The translations under genes were made by a program, and so were the position numbers. This document shows, in pieces, positions 1 to 8,687 of a stretch of DNA of 64,000 nucleotides (the first letter of the stretch is position 1; each line of letters begins with the position of its first letter). Below the pieces are notes generated by a model. That model was not told the origin of the DNA. It made no database searches and saw only the letters and a program-made list of their open reading frames with translations. The DNA is from Sinomonas mesophila. GTDB lineage: Bacteria > Actinomycetota > Actinomycetes > Actinomycetales > Micrococcaceae. The stretch lies in NCBI RefSeq assembly GCF_001999765.1, contig NZ_MTIC01000013.1, positions 124,001 to 188,000 of the forward strand. Direction: 5' to 3'.

Positions 1-1
1 C

Positions 2-208
2 GGCAGCGACCAGCTTCAGAGGGCCGTCCACAAGCTCAAAGGCTCCGCCGGGAACATCGGAGCCACTCGAGCCGCCGAGCTCTGCCGCAAGCTCGAGCAG
101 AGAGGGCGCCAGGGCATCGGGGTCGAACCTCTCCTGCTCGACGAGCTCGAGGCCGAACTCGACCGCGTGAACGAATCCCTCCGCCGGACCCTCTCCTCCG
201 AGCACTAG
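2..208 (+). CDS. HPt-domain signalling protein, C-terminal end (partial)
   Basis: The reading frame is open from the left edge of the window and stops with TAG at 206-208, so only the last 68 residues are seen. They contain the histidine-phosphotransfer signature H-K-L-K-G-S-A-G-N-I-G; the His codon is CAC at 29-31 and is the predicted phospho-acceptor. An acidic, helical tail follows, as in the four-helix HPt bundle. In known families HPt domains pass phosphate between a hybrid sensor kinase and a response regulator, and they often end a multidomain hybrid kinase. Whether this is a free HPt protein or the end of a larger kinase cannot be told. It converges with the glycosylase gene: its stop and the opposing stop are adjacent. 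Confidence 0.8.
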   Translation, partial: GSDQLQRAVHKLKGSAGNIGATRAAELCRKLEQRGRQGIGVEPLLLDELEAELDRVNESLRRTLSSEH

Positions 209-1243
209 CTAGTGCCAGCGGTGGTCCTGGACCGTTATGCGGGGCCCGAACCTCGGCGCCCGGACGCCGGAGGCGCCGAGCAGCCGCACGACTCGCTGCC
301 GGTGGCCCCGCCACGGCTCGAGCAGGCGCAGCATGCCGGCGTCATCCGTCCGCTCGCCGGTGAGCGCGTAGCCGACGAACTTCGCGAGGTGGTAGTCGCC
401 GACCGAGATCGAGTCGGGGTCCGCGTGCGTGCGCTGGGTGACCTCGGCTGCGGTCCACACGCCGATGCCGGGAATCGTCTGGAGCGCGGTGGAGGCCTCC
501 TCCGCCGGGCGCGCCGCGAGCCGCTCGAGGGCCGACGCCGAGCGCAGCGCCCGCATGACCGTCGCCGAGCGCTGCGGCCCGACGCCCGCGCGGTGCCACT
601 CCCAGGACGGGATCCCCAGCCAGCCGGCGGCGTCCGGGGCGACCATGAGCCCGGCCGGTGCCACCGTCCCCGCTCCCGGGGCCGGTGTCCCGTGCCGGCG
701 GACGAGGCAGCGGTACGCGCGCCGTGCCTCCAGCGTCGTGACCTTCTGCTCGAGGACCGTGGGCACGAGCGCCTCCACGATCCGCCCCGTCGCGGGGAGC
801 CTCAGGGCCGGGTGCCGCCGCCTCGCCTCGCGCACGAGCGGGGGGAGCGTCGCGAGGTAGGCCTCGTCGTCGAACGCGGACCAGTCGTCGGTGAGGCCCA
901 GCATGCGCGGCGCCCCCTCGACGGCCGACGCCGCGCCCTCGCCCCACGCGCGCGCCCTCAGCCGCGCGCCGTCGTGCGTCACGAGGAGCGACGCCGTGCC
1001 CTCCGGCGTGCGGAAGGCGGCCCACAGGCCCCCGGCGGCGCGGGCGAAGCACGGGTCGCCGTCGCCGCGCTGGAGGGGGAACCAGGTCGCGGCCAGCGAG
1101 TAGTGGTCTGGGGCGTCCCAGGATTGCCCAGCGTCGGGCCCGTGCTGCCCGTGCCCATGGTCGCGCCCGCGCACGTGAGCCCGCTGGCCCTGGAGGGGCC
1201 GGCCGCGGTGCCAGCCAGGGGAGGAGACGGGAGCGATGGTCAC
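209..1243 (-). CDS. DNA-3-methyladenine glycosylase II-like (HhH-GPD) protein
   Basis: The 344-residue protein belongs to the helix-hairpin-helix/GPD superfamily that excises alkylated bases in base-excision repair. The hairpin is the segment L-Q-T-I-P-G-I-G-V-W-T-A at about residue 255. It is followed by V-G-D-Y-H-L, whose Asp is the expected catalytic residue of AlkA-type enzymes. The N-terminal half resembles the AlkA N-terminal domain. No Cys cluster for an iron-sulfur site is seen, which argues against the Nth/MutY group. The start is GTG (1241-1243); the first 45 residues look weakly conserved, so a later start is possible. It is transcribed alone, divergent from the VOC gene. Confidence 0.8.
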   Translation of the reverse strand: MTIAPVSSPGWHRGRPLQGQRAHVRGRDHGHGQHGPDAGQSWDAPDHYSLAATWFPLQRGDGDPCFARAAGGLWAAFRTPEGTASLLVTHDGARLRARAWGEGAASAVEGAPRMLGLTDDWSAFDDEAYLATLPPLVREARRRHPALRLPATGRIVEALVPTVLEQKVTTLEARRAYRCLVRRHGTPAPGAGTVAPAGLMVAPDAAGWLGIPSWEWHRAGVGPQRSATVMRALRSASALERLAARPAEEASTALQTIPGIGVWTAAEVTQRTHADPDSISVGDYHLAKFVGYALTGERTDDAGMLRLLEPWRGHRQRVVRLLGASGVRAPRFGPRITVQDHRWH

Positions 1244-1387
1244 GGCATCATCGTGCCACGGACTGCCGACAGGACTCGCGGAGCGATCGCTCCTTCGCCC
1301 CGGGTTCCCTTGACGCGGGCGACGCGCGCCGAAACAATCCCACTGTGGCGCGCGTCACGCGCCCGTTCCCTCCGCGGAAGGATGGCC

Positions 1388-1810
1388 ATGTCCGGAAAAG
1401 TCGTGCACTTCGAGATCCCCGCGGACGACAAGGAACGCGCGCGCACCTTCTACACCGAGGCCTTCGGCTGGAACCTCATCCCGGTGCCCGAGATGGACTA
1501 CACGATGGTCGGCACGACGCCCAGCGACGAGACGGGCGCGCCCACCGAGCCGGGTGCCATCAACGGCGGGATGTTCACGCGCGGCGCGGACTTCCCGACG
1601 ACGCCCGTCATCACGGTCGACGTCGCGGACATCGACGCGGCACTGGCCCGCGTCGAGCAGCTCGGCGGGAGCACCGTCACGCCCAAGATCCCCGTCGGGG
1701 ACATGGGCTTCGCGGCGTACTTCAAGGACACCGAGGGCAATGTCATGGGGCTCTGGCAGAACGCCGGACCCAACCCAGGGCAGTCCTCCCAGCCCCCAGC
1801 CCAGGGCTGA
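1388..1810 (+). CDS. VOC-family (glyoxalase/bleomycin-resistance fold) protein
   Basis: The 140-residue protein has two beta-alpha-beta-beta-beta modules of the vicinal-oxygen-chelate fold. The first begins V-V-H-F-E-I-P-A-D-D and continues through A-R-T-F-Y-T-E-A-F-G-W. The second carries F-K-D-T-E-G-N-V-M-G-L-W, whose acidic residue is in the usual metal-ligand position. Such proteins bind metals or small molecules; the substrate cannot be assigned. GGAAGG upstream favours the ATG at 1388 over the one at 1382. It ends in a Pro/Gln-rich tail. It leads a + strand run and is followed after 39 bp by the sheath-like gene. Confidence 0.8.
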   Translation: MSGKVVHFEIPADDKERARTFYTEAFGWNLIPVPEMDYTMVGTTPSDETGAPTEPGAINGGMFTRGADFPTTPVITVDVADIDAALARVEQLGGSTVTPKIPVGDMGFAAYFKDTEGNVMGLWQNAGPNPGQSSQPPAQG

Positions 1811-1849
1811 GGCAGGGGCTCTGGCGGAACGGCGGACGGCGGAACGGGC

Positions 1850-3070
1850 ATGGCCCCCGAGATCGCGCGCTCGGCGCCGTCCTCGACGGCGTTCGTGGGG
1901 CGCGCACCGCACGGGCCCGCGGACGAGCCCGTGCACGTCGGCTCGTGGGACCGGTTCGAGGAGGTCTTCGGCGCGGCGGACGGCTCCGAGGCGCTGGACG
2001 CCCCAGAGGCGGCGCTGGCCGCCGCCGTGCGCGGCTTCTTCGCCAACGGAGGGTCAGAGGCGATGGTCGTCCGCGTCCCGCGCCGCGGTCAGACCGGGCA
2101 AGGTCCCGCCGCCGGAGCCCACGGCGAGGCCGCGGCGACCGCGGACTTCGTCGGCGGCGAGCGGCGTGCCACCGGGACGGGCCTGTATGCGCTCGACACG
2201 GGGCCGGCCGGCGTCGACGACGTCGACCTCCTCGTGATCCCGCCCTACCTCCCGGCCCCTCCGGGGGAGTCCTTCGGGGACGTGGACTACCAGGGCCTCC
2301 TCCCCGAGGCCCTCGCGTGGTGCGCGGCCCGGCGCGCGCTCATGGTGCTCGACCCGCCCGCCGGGTGGGGTTCGGTCGCCGAGGTCGACCCCGCGCACCC
2401 GGCGCTCGCGCACGCCTCCCCGGACGCGGCGCTGTACTTCCCGCGCGTCCGGCGGGCCGACGGCGTGCGGGGAGTCCCGCCGTCGGGCGCCGTCGCGGGG
2501 GTCATCGCCCGGACGGACGCGGCGCGCGGGCCGTGGAAGTCGCCGGCGGGGCTCGACGCGCGGCTCGCCGGCTGCGAGCCCGAGGTGGCCGTCGGAGCCG
2601 ACGCCTCGACCATGCTCAACGGCTACGGGATCTGCCCCCTGCGCACCTTCACGGGCTCGGGCCCGGTCGTCTGGGGGGCACGCACGACGGCGGCCGGCTC
2701 GGCGGAGTGGCGGTACATCGCCGTCCGCCGCACGGCGCTCGCGGTGCTCCAGGACGTGGGCCGCGGGACGGCCTGGGCCGCTTCCGAGCCGAACGGTCGC
2801 CGGCTCTGGGAGGCCCTCCGGGCGACGGTCGAGGAGTACGTGCAGGCCCTATGGCGGGACGGGGCGTTCCCCGGCTGGACCCCCGACGTGAGCTACTTCG
2901 TGCGCTGCGGCGAGGACACGGCTTCGCGGGAGGAACACGCCGCAGGGACGGCCGTCGTGCTGATCGGCCTCGCGGTCCAGCGGGCGGGGGAATTCTCCCT
3001 CCTGAGGGTGCCCGTCGCGACCGCGGATGCAGCCGCTACCACGCCGCCAGCGGCTAGAGTTGGGGCGTGA
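1850..3070 (+). CDS. Orphan phage-tail-sheath-family protein
   Basis: The 406-residue protein matches the tail sheath family of contractile phage tails, R-type pyocins and extracellular contractile injection systems. Visible hallmarks are the N-terminal STAFVGRAPHGPADEPVHVGS segment type (residues 12-32) followed by a W-D-R-F-E-E-V-F-G strand; A-V-R-G-F-F-A-N-G-G near 60; P-S-G-A-V-A-G-V-I-A-R-T-D near 210; V-V-W-G-A-R-T near 273; E-W-R-Y-I-A-V-R-R near 286; and S-E-P-N-G-R-R-L-W near 313. Sheaths are usually somewhat longer, and the middle (80-210) is divergent. No tube, baseplate, spike, terminator or AAA+ gene lies nearby, so a contractile machine is not encoded here. Its stop overlaps the GTG of the cystathionine beta-synthase gene by 4 bases. 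The role is unknown; a domesticated sheath or a partner of machinery encoded elsewhere are both possible. Confidence 0.75.
   Translation: MAPEIARSAPSSTAFVGRAPHGPADEPVHVGSWDRFEEVFGAADGSEALDAPEAALAAAVRGFFANGGSEAMVVRVPRRGQTGQGPAAGAHGEAAATADFVGGERRATGTGLYALDTGPAGVDDVDLLVIPPYLPAPPGESFGDVDYQGLLPEALAWCAARRALMVLDPPAGWGSVAEVDPAHPALAHASPDAALYFPRVRRADGVRGVPPSGAVAGVIARTDAARGPWKSPAGLDARLAGCEPEVAVGADASTMLNGYGICPLRTFTGSGPVVWGARTTAAGSAEWRYIAVRRTALAVLQDVGRGTAWAASEPNGRRLWEALRATVEEYVQALWRDGAFPGWTPDVSYFVRCGEDTASREEHAAGTAVVLIGLAVQRAGEFSLLRVPVATADAAATTPPAARVGA
3055..3069 (+). promoter_or_regulatory. Probable leaderless promoter of the cystathionine beta-synthase gene
   Basis: The hexamer TAGAGT (3055-3060) lies six bases before the GTG start at 3067, inside the last codons of the sheath-like gene. 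No Shine-Dalgarno sequence precedes that GTG. This spacing would place transcription initiation on the start codon itself, the usual arrangement for leaderless actinobacterial mRNAs. It suggests the enzyme gene can be transcribed independently of the sheath-like gene. Confidence 0.5.
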
Positions 3071-4452
3071 AGTATGCCAACTCCGTCGTCGAGCTCATCG
3101 GCCGAACTCCCCTCGTCAGGCTGAACAAGGTCACCGAGGGGATCAAGGCAACGGTGCTCGTCAAGCTCGAGTACCTCAACCCCGGCGGGTCCATCAAGGA
3201 CCGCATCGCGCTGCGGATGATCGAGCAGGCGGAGGCGGACGGCCGGCTGGCGCCCGGCGGCACGATCGTCGAGCCCACGAGCGGCAACACCGGCGTCGGG
3301 CTGGCCCTCGTCGGGCAGCAGAAGGGCTACAACTGCATCTTCGTGGTCCCGGACAAGGTGGGCGAGGAGAAGCGCGCCGTCCTCGCGGCCTACGGCGCGG
3401 AGGTCGTCGTGACCCCCTCGGCCGTGGCCCCGGACTCGCCGCAGTCCTACTACGGCGTCTCGGACCGCCTTGTGAAGGAGATCCCCGGCGCCTTCAAGCC
3501 CGACCAGTTCTCCAACCCGGGCGCCCCCGCGAGCCACTACGAGACGACCGGCCCCGAGATCTGGGAGGACACGGACGGCAAGGTGACGCACGTCGTCATC
3601 GGCGCCGGGACCGGCGGGACCATCACGGGCACGGGCCGCTTCCTCAAGGAGGCCTCGAAGGACAGGCCCGCGTCCGAGGGCGGGCGCGTGAGGGTGATCG
3701 GCGCCGATCCCGAGGGCTCGGTGTACTCGGGCGGCACGGGCCGGCCCTACTTCGTCGAGGGCGTCGGCGAGGACATGTGGCCGGCGAACTACGACAAGAG
3801 CGTCCCGGACGAGGTGCTCGCCGTGAGCGACGCCGACTCGTTCGCGATGACCCGCCGGCTCGCGCGGGAGGAGGGCCTCCTCGTCGGCGGCTCCTCCGGC
3901 ATGGCGGTCGTGGCGGCCCTGCGCGCGGCGAGGGACCTGCCCGAGGACGCGGTCGTCGTCGTCATCCTCCCGGACTCCGGGCGCGGCTACCTCGCCAAGA
4001 TCTTCAACGACGACTGGATGCGCTCCTACGGCTTCCTGCCGAGCGGGTCCGAGAGGACCGTCGGGGAACTGCTCCAGGGCAAGGACGGCCGCATGCCGGA
4101 CCTCGTCCACACGCACCCGAACGAGTCCGTGCGCGAGGTCATCGACATCATGACGGAGTACGGGGTGAGCCACATCCCCGTGCTCTCCGCCGAGCCGCCC
4201 GTTGTCATGGGCGAGGTGCTCGGCGCCGTCGACGAGCGCACGCTCTCGGCGAAGCTGTTCCGCGGGGAAGTCAAGCTCACGGACAAGATCGGCGAGCACA
4301 TGGGCGAGCGCCTGCCCGTGATCGGCTCGCTCGAGGGGCAGGCCTCCCTGTTGAAGATGCTCAGCGAGGAGGACGCCGTCATGGTCACCTTCGTCGGCGC
4401 CCCGATCGGGATCCTGACCCGCCACGACCTCCTGGCCAACCTGAACAAGTAA
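3067..4452 (+). CDS. cbs: Cystathionine beta-synthase
   Basis: The 461-residue PLP enzyme condenses serine with homocysteine to cystathionine, the first step of transsulfuration towards cysteine. The N-terminal fold-type II domain has the PLP lysine in G-G-S-I-K-D-R (Lys44) and the substrate loop T-S-G-N-T-G (71-76). A tandem pair of CBS (Bateman) domains fills about residues 345-461 and separates it from plain cysteine synthases, which lack them. There is no N-terminal haem domain. The start is GTG, overlapping the sheath-like stop as GTGA. The cystathionine gamma-synthase gene follows after 29 bp, so both steps that make cystathionine from different precursors sit side by side. Confidence 0.92.
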   Translation: MKYANSVVELIGRTPLVRLNKVTEGIKATVLVKLEYLNPGGSIKDRIALRMIEQAEADGRLAPGGTIVEPTSGNTGVGLALVGQQKGYNCIFVVPDKVGEEKRAVLAAYGAEVVVTPSAVAPDSPQSYYGVSDRLVKEIPGAFKPDQFSNPGAPASHYETTGPEIWEDTDGKVTHVVIGAGTGGTITGTGRFLKEASKDRPASEGGRVRVIGADPEGSVYSGGTGRPYFVEGVGEDMWPANYDKSVPDEVLAVSDADSFAMTRRLAREEGLLVGGSSGMAVVAALRAARDLPEDAVVVVILPDSGRGYLAKIFNDDWMRSYGFLPSGSERTVGELLQGKDGRMPDLVHTHPNESVREVIDIMTEYGVSHIPVLSAEPPVVMGEVLGAVDERTLSAKLFRGEVKLTDKIGEHMGERLPVIGSLEGQASLLKMLSEEDAVMVTFVGAPIGILTRHDLLANLNK

Positions 4453-4481
4453 GCACGAGTGACGAACGAGGGGACCTACCG

Positions 4482-5654
4482 ATGACCGAGCAGCAGCCGA
4501 CCACCGGCTTCAACACCCGCGCGATCCACGCGGGCCAGGCCTTCGAGCCGCGCACGGGCGCCGTCGTGCCCCCGCTGCACTTCTCGTCGACCTACGCCCA
4601 GGACGGGATCGGCGGGCTGCGCGAGGGCTACGAGTACGGCCGCGGGACCAACCCGACCCGGGACTCGCTCCAGGAGCAGCTCGCGGCGCTCGAGGGCGGG
4701 CGCCACGCATTCTCCTTCAGCTCGGGCCTCGCCGCCGAGGACGCGCTCATCCGCGCCCTGTGCCGGCCGGGGGACCGGATCGTGCTCGGCAACGACGCCT
4801 ACGGGGGCACGTACCGGCTCATCTCGCGCGTCCTGGGCCCGTGGGGCATCGAGAACCAGCCCGTGGACATGTCGGACCTCGAGGCGGTGCGCGCGGCGGT
4901 GGGGACCGGCGGCGCCGACAGCGCCCGGATCGTGTGGCTCGAGACGCCGTCCAACCCGCTCATGAAGATCACCGACATCGCCGCGGTCGCGCAGATCGCC
5001 CACGACGCCGGGGCGGTCTTCGTCGTCGACAACACCTTCGCGTCCCCCTACCTGCAGACCCCGCTCGCGCTCGGCGCGGACGTCGTCGTGCACTCGACCA
5101 CGAAGTACATCGGCGGGCACTCCGACGTCGTGGGCGGCGCCCTCGTGCTCGACGACGATGAGATGGCCGGGAAGATCGGCTTCGTCCAGTACGCCGTCGG
5201 CGCCGTCTCGGGGCCGATGGACGCGTTCCTCACGACGCGCGGGCTCAAGACCCTCGGGGTGCGCATGGAGCGCCACTCGGACAACGCCCAGCAGATCGCC
5301 GAGTGGCTCGTGGGCCGGCCCGGCGTCGAGAGCGTGCTCTACCCGGGCCTGCCGGACCACCCGGGCCACGAGCTCGCGGCGCGCCAGATGCGTCGCTTCG
5401 GCGGGATGGTCTCCGTCCAGTTCACCGGCGGGGAGTCCTCGGCCCGGAAAGTCGCCGAGTCCACTGAGCTGTTCACGCTCGCCGAGTCCCTCGGCGGCAT
5501 CGAGTCGCTCATGAACTACCCGTCGGAGATGACGCACGCCTCCGTCAAGGGCACCGAGCTGGCCGTTCCGGTGAACCTCGTGCGCCTTTCCGTCGGCATC
5601 GAGGATGCCGACGACCTCATCGCCGACCTCGACCAGGCCATCTCCCGCCTCTAG
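4482..5654 (+). CDS. metB: Cystathionine gamma-synthase
   Basis: The 390-residue Cys/Met-metabolism PLP enzyme joins an activated homoserine with cysteine to give cystathionine. The PLP lysine is Lys208 in H-S-T-T-K-Y-I-G-G-H, and Y-G-R-G-T-N-P-T-R (52-60) is the family phosphate-binding segment. The start is ATG 4482 with a GAGGGGA ribosome site 8 bases upstream. Homologues in this family also include cystathionine gamma-lyase and O-acetylhomoserine sulfhydrylase, and sequence inspection cannot fully exclude lyase activity. Next to cystathionine beta-synthase, a lyase role would complete reverse transsulfuration. Confidence 0.85.
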   Translation: MTEQQPTTGFNTRAIHAGQAFEPRTGAVVPPLHFSSTYAQDGIGGLREGYEYGRGTNPTRDSLQEQLAALEGGRHAFSFSSGLAAEDALIRALCRPGDRIVLGNDAYGGTYRLISRVLGPWGIENQPVDMSDLEAVRAAVGTGGADSARIVWLETPSNPLMKITDIAAVAQIAHDAGAVFVVDNTFASPYLQTPLALGADVVVHSTTKYIGGHSDVVGGALVLDDDEMAGKIGFVQYAVGAVSGPMDAFLTTRGLKTLGVRMERHSDNAQQIAEWLVGRPGVESVLYPGLPDHPGHELAARQMRRFGGMVSVQFTGGESSARKVAESTELFTLAESLGGIESLMNYPSEMTHASVKGTELAVPVNLVRLSVGIEDADDLIADLDQAISRL

Positions 5655-5680
5655 CGACCCACCCCCAAGGATTCCCTGAC

Positions 5681-6616
5681 ATGCCGCAGCCCTCCTCCGC
5701 GCCCTCCCTCACCAAGGCCCCCTGGTTCCGCCCGGCCGCGATCGCCGTCGGGGCCGTCGTGGCCCTCGCGGTCCTCGTGCTCGCGGCCAAGTGGCTGCGC
5801 AGCACGGAGGGCGTGGCCTCGTTCATCCAGACCTACCCGGGGCACGCCCCACTGCCGGTAGGCACCGAGGCCGGGCTGCCCGCGTGGCTGAACTGGCAGC
5901 ACTTCCTCAACCTGCTCTTCATCGTCCTGATCGTGCGCTCGGGCTTGCAGGTCCGCTACACGACGCGGCCGCAGGGCTACTGGAAGCGCAACAACAAGGG
6001 GCTCGTCAAGACCAAGGGCCAGCCCAAGAAGATCAGCCTCGATCTGTGGTTCCACCTGTGCCTCGACGTGCTGTGGGTGCTCAACGGGCTCGTGTTCATC
6101 GTGCTGATCTTCGCTACCGGCCACTGGGTGCGGCTCGTGCCCACGACGTGGGAGGTCTTCCCGCACGCCCTGTCGACGGCGGTCCAGTACGCGTCGCTGG
6201 ACTGGCCGCTCGAGAACGGCTGGATCAACTACAACGCGCTCCAGCAGCTGACCTACTTCGCCGTCGTGTTCATCGCGGCCCCGCTGGCGATCATCACGGG
6301 CCTGCGCATGTCCGGCGCGTGGCCGGCCAAGGCGCCGCGCCTGAACAAGGCCTTCCCGATGGAGTGGGCCCGGGCCGTGCACTTCCCGGTCATGGCGTTC
6401 TTCGTCGTGTTCGTCGTCGTCCACGTCACGCTCGTGCTCACGACGGGCGCGCTGCGGAACCTCAACCACATGTTCGCTGCGCACGACGGCGGCGACTGGC
6501 TCGGGTTCGTCTTCTTCGCCGTCGCGGTGCTCGTCATCGTGGGCCTGTGGTTCCTCGCCCGGCCGCTCTTCCTCCGGCCCGTGGCCTCCCTCATGGGCAC
6601 GGTGACGAGGAACTAG
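5681..6616 (+). CDS. Integral-membrane b-type cytochrome (cytochrome b/b6-domain)
   Basis: The 311-residue protein has about five hydrophobic segments: an N-terminal anchor near 15-38, then segments near 70-90, 125-150, 195-215, 235-260 and 285-305. Histidines placed for two b haems are visible in W-Q-H-F-L, L-W-F-H-L-C, R-A-V-H-F-P and V-V-H-V-T. The pattern is that of di-haem cytochrome b subunits of formate dehydrogenase or thiosulfate reductase type. These normally pass electrons between quinone and a periplasmic molybdenum oxidoreductase, often a YedY/sulfite-oxidase-like protein. No such partner is adjacent, so its redox partner is unknown. It follows metB after 26 bp on the same strand, which fits a link to sulfur metabolism. 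Confidence 0.75.
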   Translation: MPQPSSAPSLTKAPWFRPAAIAVGAVVALAVLVLAAKWLRSTEGVASFIQTYPGHAPLPVGTEAGLPAWLNWQHFLNLLFIVLIVRSGLQVRYTTRPQGYWKRNNKGLVKTKGQPKKISLDLWFHLCLDVLWVLNGLVFIVLIFATGHWVRLVPTTWEVFPHALSTAVQYASLDWPLENGWINYNALQQLTYFAVVFIAAPLAIITGLRMSGAWPAKAPRLNKAFPMEWARAVHFPVMAFFVVFVVVHVTLVLTTGALRNLNHMFAAHDGGDWLGFVFFAVAVLVIVGLWFLARPLFLRPVASLMGTVTRN

Positions 6617-6652
6617 CGCGGGGACCACGCCGGGCGTCCCCGCGGTCGGCCG

Positions 6653-7048
6653 TCAGGAGTAGCGGAGCCGCTCGGAGGCGATGTACCAGCGGCCGTGGCG
6701 CTCCTCGCAGGCGAGGACGGCGGAGCCGGCGAGGTCGATCTCGGTGCCGTCGGCCGAGGTCCCGGAGACGGTCCACTCGACGAGGACCTCGGCCTGCCAC
6801 CCGTCCTCGACGACGCCGGTGACTGTGACCGTGAGGGGGAGTCCGAGGCGCATGCGGTCCTCGATGGCGACGGCGGGTGCCACGGTCACTGCGCCCTTGG
6901 AGTCTTCGGCGTCGCCGAGCCTGACGGTCGCGCTGGGCAGGTACAGGTCCCCGAGGGCGTCGGCGTCGCGGTCCGCGAAGCCCTTGACGAAGGCGCGGCA
7001 CAGTTGCGCGAGCGAACGCTCCTGCTCGTCCCCCGGGCGGTCCGCCAT
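6653..7048 (-). CDS. SnoaL/NTF2-like fold protein
   Basis: The 131-residue protein shows an N-terminal helix with F-V-K-G-F-A-D-R-D-A-D-A-L-G-D-L-Y, then alternating strands ending in G-R-W-Y-I-A-S-E-R. This is the layout of the NTF2/SnoaL cone fold used by small isomerases and by accessory subunits of unknown function. GGAAGG seven bases upstream supports ATG 7048 over longer versions of the frame. No catalytic set can be named. It is divergent from the kinase gene, with 79 bp between them. Confidence 0.65.
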   Translation of the reverse strand: MADRPGDEQERSLAQLCRAFVKGFADRDADALGDLYLPSATVRLGDAEDSKGAVTVAPAVAIEDRMRLGLPLTVTVTGVVEDGWQAEVLVEWTVSGTSADGTEIDLAGSAVLACEERHGRWYIASERLRYS

Positions 7049-7127
7049 GACCGTTCCTTCCCGCCGGGCCGCACCTCGGCCGTCCGTCCGGACGGGACTT
7101 CCCCGCCGACCTGCCAGAATGGGCCGC

Positions 7128-8687
7128 ATGAGCGAGCGAACTCCGTTCTTCCCCGCCCGCGAACGCCGCCTGCGGCTCGCGGAGCTGGGCGTCCTGGACC
7201 GGCGTCGGACCCTTGTGGGGCTCGTGCTGGCGCTCGCCCTTCCAGCCATCGTCGAACTGGCGGTCGTCGCGACTGGATACAATAACTTCCCGATCATCAT
7301 GCTACTGCAGCTCGTCGCGGCCGTCCTCGTGGCCGTGGTGGGCGGGCTGTGGCCCGCGGTGACCGCCGCGGTCGTGGCCGCGCTCGTGCTCAACTGGTTC
7401 TCGACCGATCCCGTGGGCAGTTTCGTCGTCGCCGAGCCGGAGGCCGTCGTCGAGCTCGCGGTCTTCCTCGCCGTCGCGTGCTCCGTGGCCCTCGCCGTCG
7501 GCGCGTCGGTGCGGCGCTACGAGCAGGCGACCCGCGCCGCCGCCGAGTCGGACGCGATGAGCGAGCTCGCGCTCGGCATCCTCGGCTCGACCGCGGACAC
7601 CGAGGAATTCCTGGAGCGAGTGCGCGCGACCCTCGGCCTCCGCGCCGTCACGCTCCTGGCCCGCCACACGGACGACGACGAGGGGCGGCTCGGCGGCGCC
7701 GCCGCGCCCCCCGGGGCCCTCCGGCGCGGAGGGTGGGATGTCCTCGCGAGCGTCGGCGAGGCACCGCCGGTGACCCACGCGGCCGCGGACGACGCGGTCG
7801 CCCCCGATGGCTGGTACACCCTCCTGGCCGCCGGGCGCCGGCTCGATCCGGGGGAGCGGCGCATGATGCAGGCCTTCGGTGCCTACTTCGTGGCCATGCG
7901 CCAGCGCGCCCAGCTCGTGCGCAGCCGCGAGGACAATCGCCGCCTCGTGGAGGGCAACACGATCCGCACCGCCATCCTGCGGGCGGTCTCGCACGACCTC
8001 CGCACGCCCCTGGCCGGGATCAAGCTGAGCGTGAGCAGCCTGCGCCAGCCCGCCGTCGAGTTCGCCCCCGACGAGGAGGCCGAGCTCCTCGCGACGATCG
8101 AGGACTGCACGGACCGGCTCGCCCTCCTCGTGGACAACCTCTTGGACATGTCCCGGATCACGGCGGACACGGTCCGCCCCCTCCTGCAGCCCGTGCACTG
8201 GCGCGAGGTCCTCCCCCGCGTGCTGCCCGAGGGTGGCCGCGTCGTCGACGTCATCCCCCCGCATTCGCCGCCGGTCGACGCCGACCCCGTGCTCCTCGAC
8301 CGGGTCGTGGCCAACCTGCTCGAGAACGCCCTGCGCTACGCGCCCGGGCAGGTCGTCGAGTTCACGGCACGGGCGGGGTCCCCGGGTCCCGACGGCCGGC
8401 CGTGCGGCGAGCTGCGCATCATCGACCACGGCATCGGGGTTCCGCCGCAGGACCTGCTGACGATCTTCCGCCCCTTCCAGCGGCTCGGCGACGCGCCCGC
8501 GCGCGGCGGCGTGGGACTGGGCCTCGCCGTCGCGAAGGGCTTCGTCGAGGCGATGGGCGGCCGGATCGAGGCCGAGGAGACCCCGGGCGGCGGGCTCACC
8601 ATGGTCGTGTCGCTCCCGCTGTCCCAGGGCGCCGCCCCCGGAGGGGAAGGCCAGCGCCGGGAGGACGCCGATGGCCGCCTCCCCTGA
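7128..8687 (+). CDS. KdpD-like sensor histidine kinase lacking the Kdp sensor domain
   Basis: The 519-residue protein starts with a DUF4118-type membrane block (about four helices, residues 30-120). A GAF-like linker follows, then a HisKA domain with the phospho-acceptor in S-H-D-L-R-T-P-L (His289), then an HATPase domain with N-L-L-E-N-A and G-L-G-L-A-V-A-K. Full-length KdpD carries about 370 further N-terminal residues (KdpD sensor plus USP domains), and none are present. The start could also be ATG 7119. The response regulator gene begins 17 bases before its stop. No kdpFABC genes lie in the window, so control of potassium uptake is not shown. Confidence 0.8.
   Translation: MSERTPFFPARERRLRLAELGVLDRRRTLVGLVLALALPAIVELAVVATGYNNFPIIMLLQLVAAVLVAVVGGLWPAVTAAVVAALVLNWFSTDPVGSFVVAEPEAVVELAVFLAVACSVALAVGASVRRYEQATRAAAESDAMSELALGILGSTADTEEFLERVRATLGLRAVTLLARHTDDDEGRLGGAAAPPGALRRGGWDVLASVGEAPPVTHAAADDAVAPDGWYTLLAAGRRLDPGERRMMQAFGAYFVAMRQRAQLVRSREDNRRLVEGNTIRTAILRAVSHDLRTPLAGIKLSVSSLRQPAVEFAPDEEAELLATIEDCTDRLALLVDNLLDMSRITADTVRPLLQPVHWREVLPRVLPEGGRVVDVIPPHSPPVDADPVLLDRVVANLLENALRYAPGQVVEFTARAGSPGPDGRPCGELRIIDHGIGVPPQDLLTIFRPFQRLGDAPARGGVGLGLAVAKGFVEAMGGRIEAEETPGGGLTMVVSLPLSQGAAPGGEGQRREDADGRLP

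Noticed and set aside
1850-3070. Sheath-like gene as part of a prophage
   Set aside because: No integrase, capsid, terminase, portal, tail tube or lysis gene nearby, and neighbours are core metabolism.
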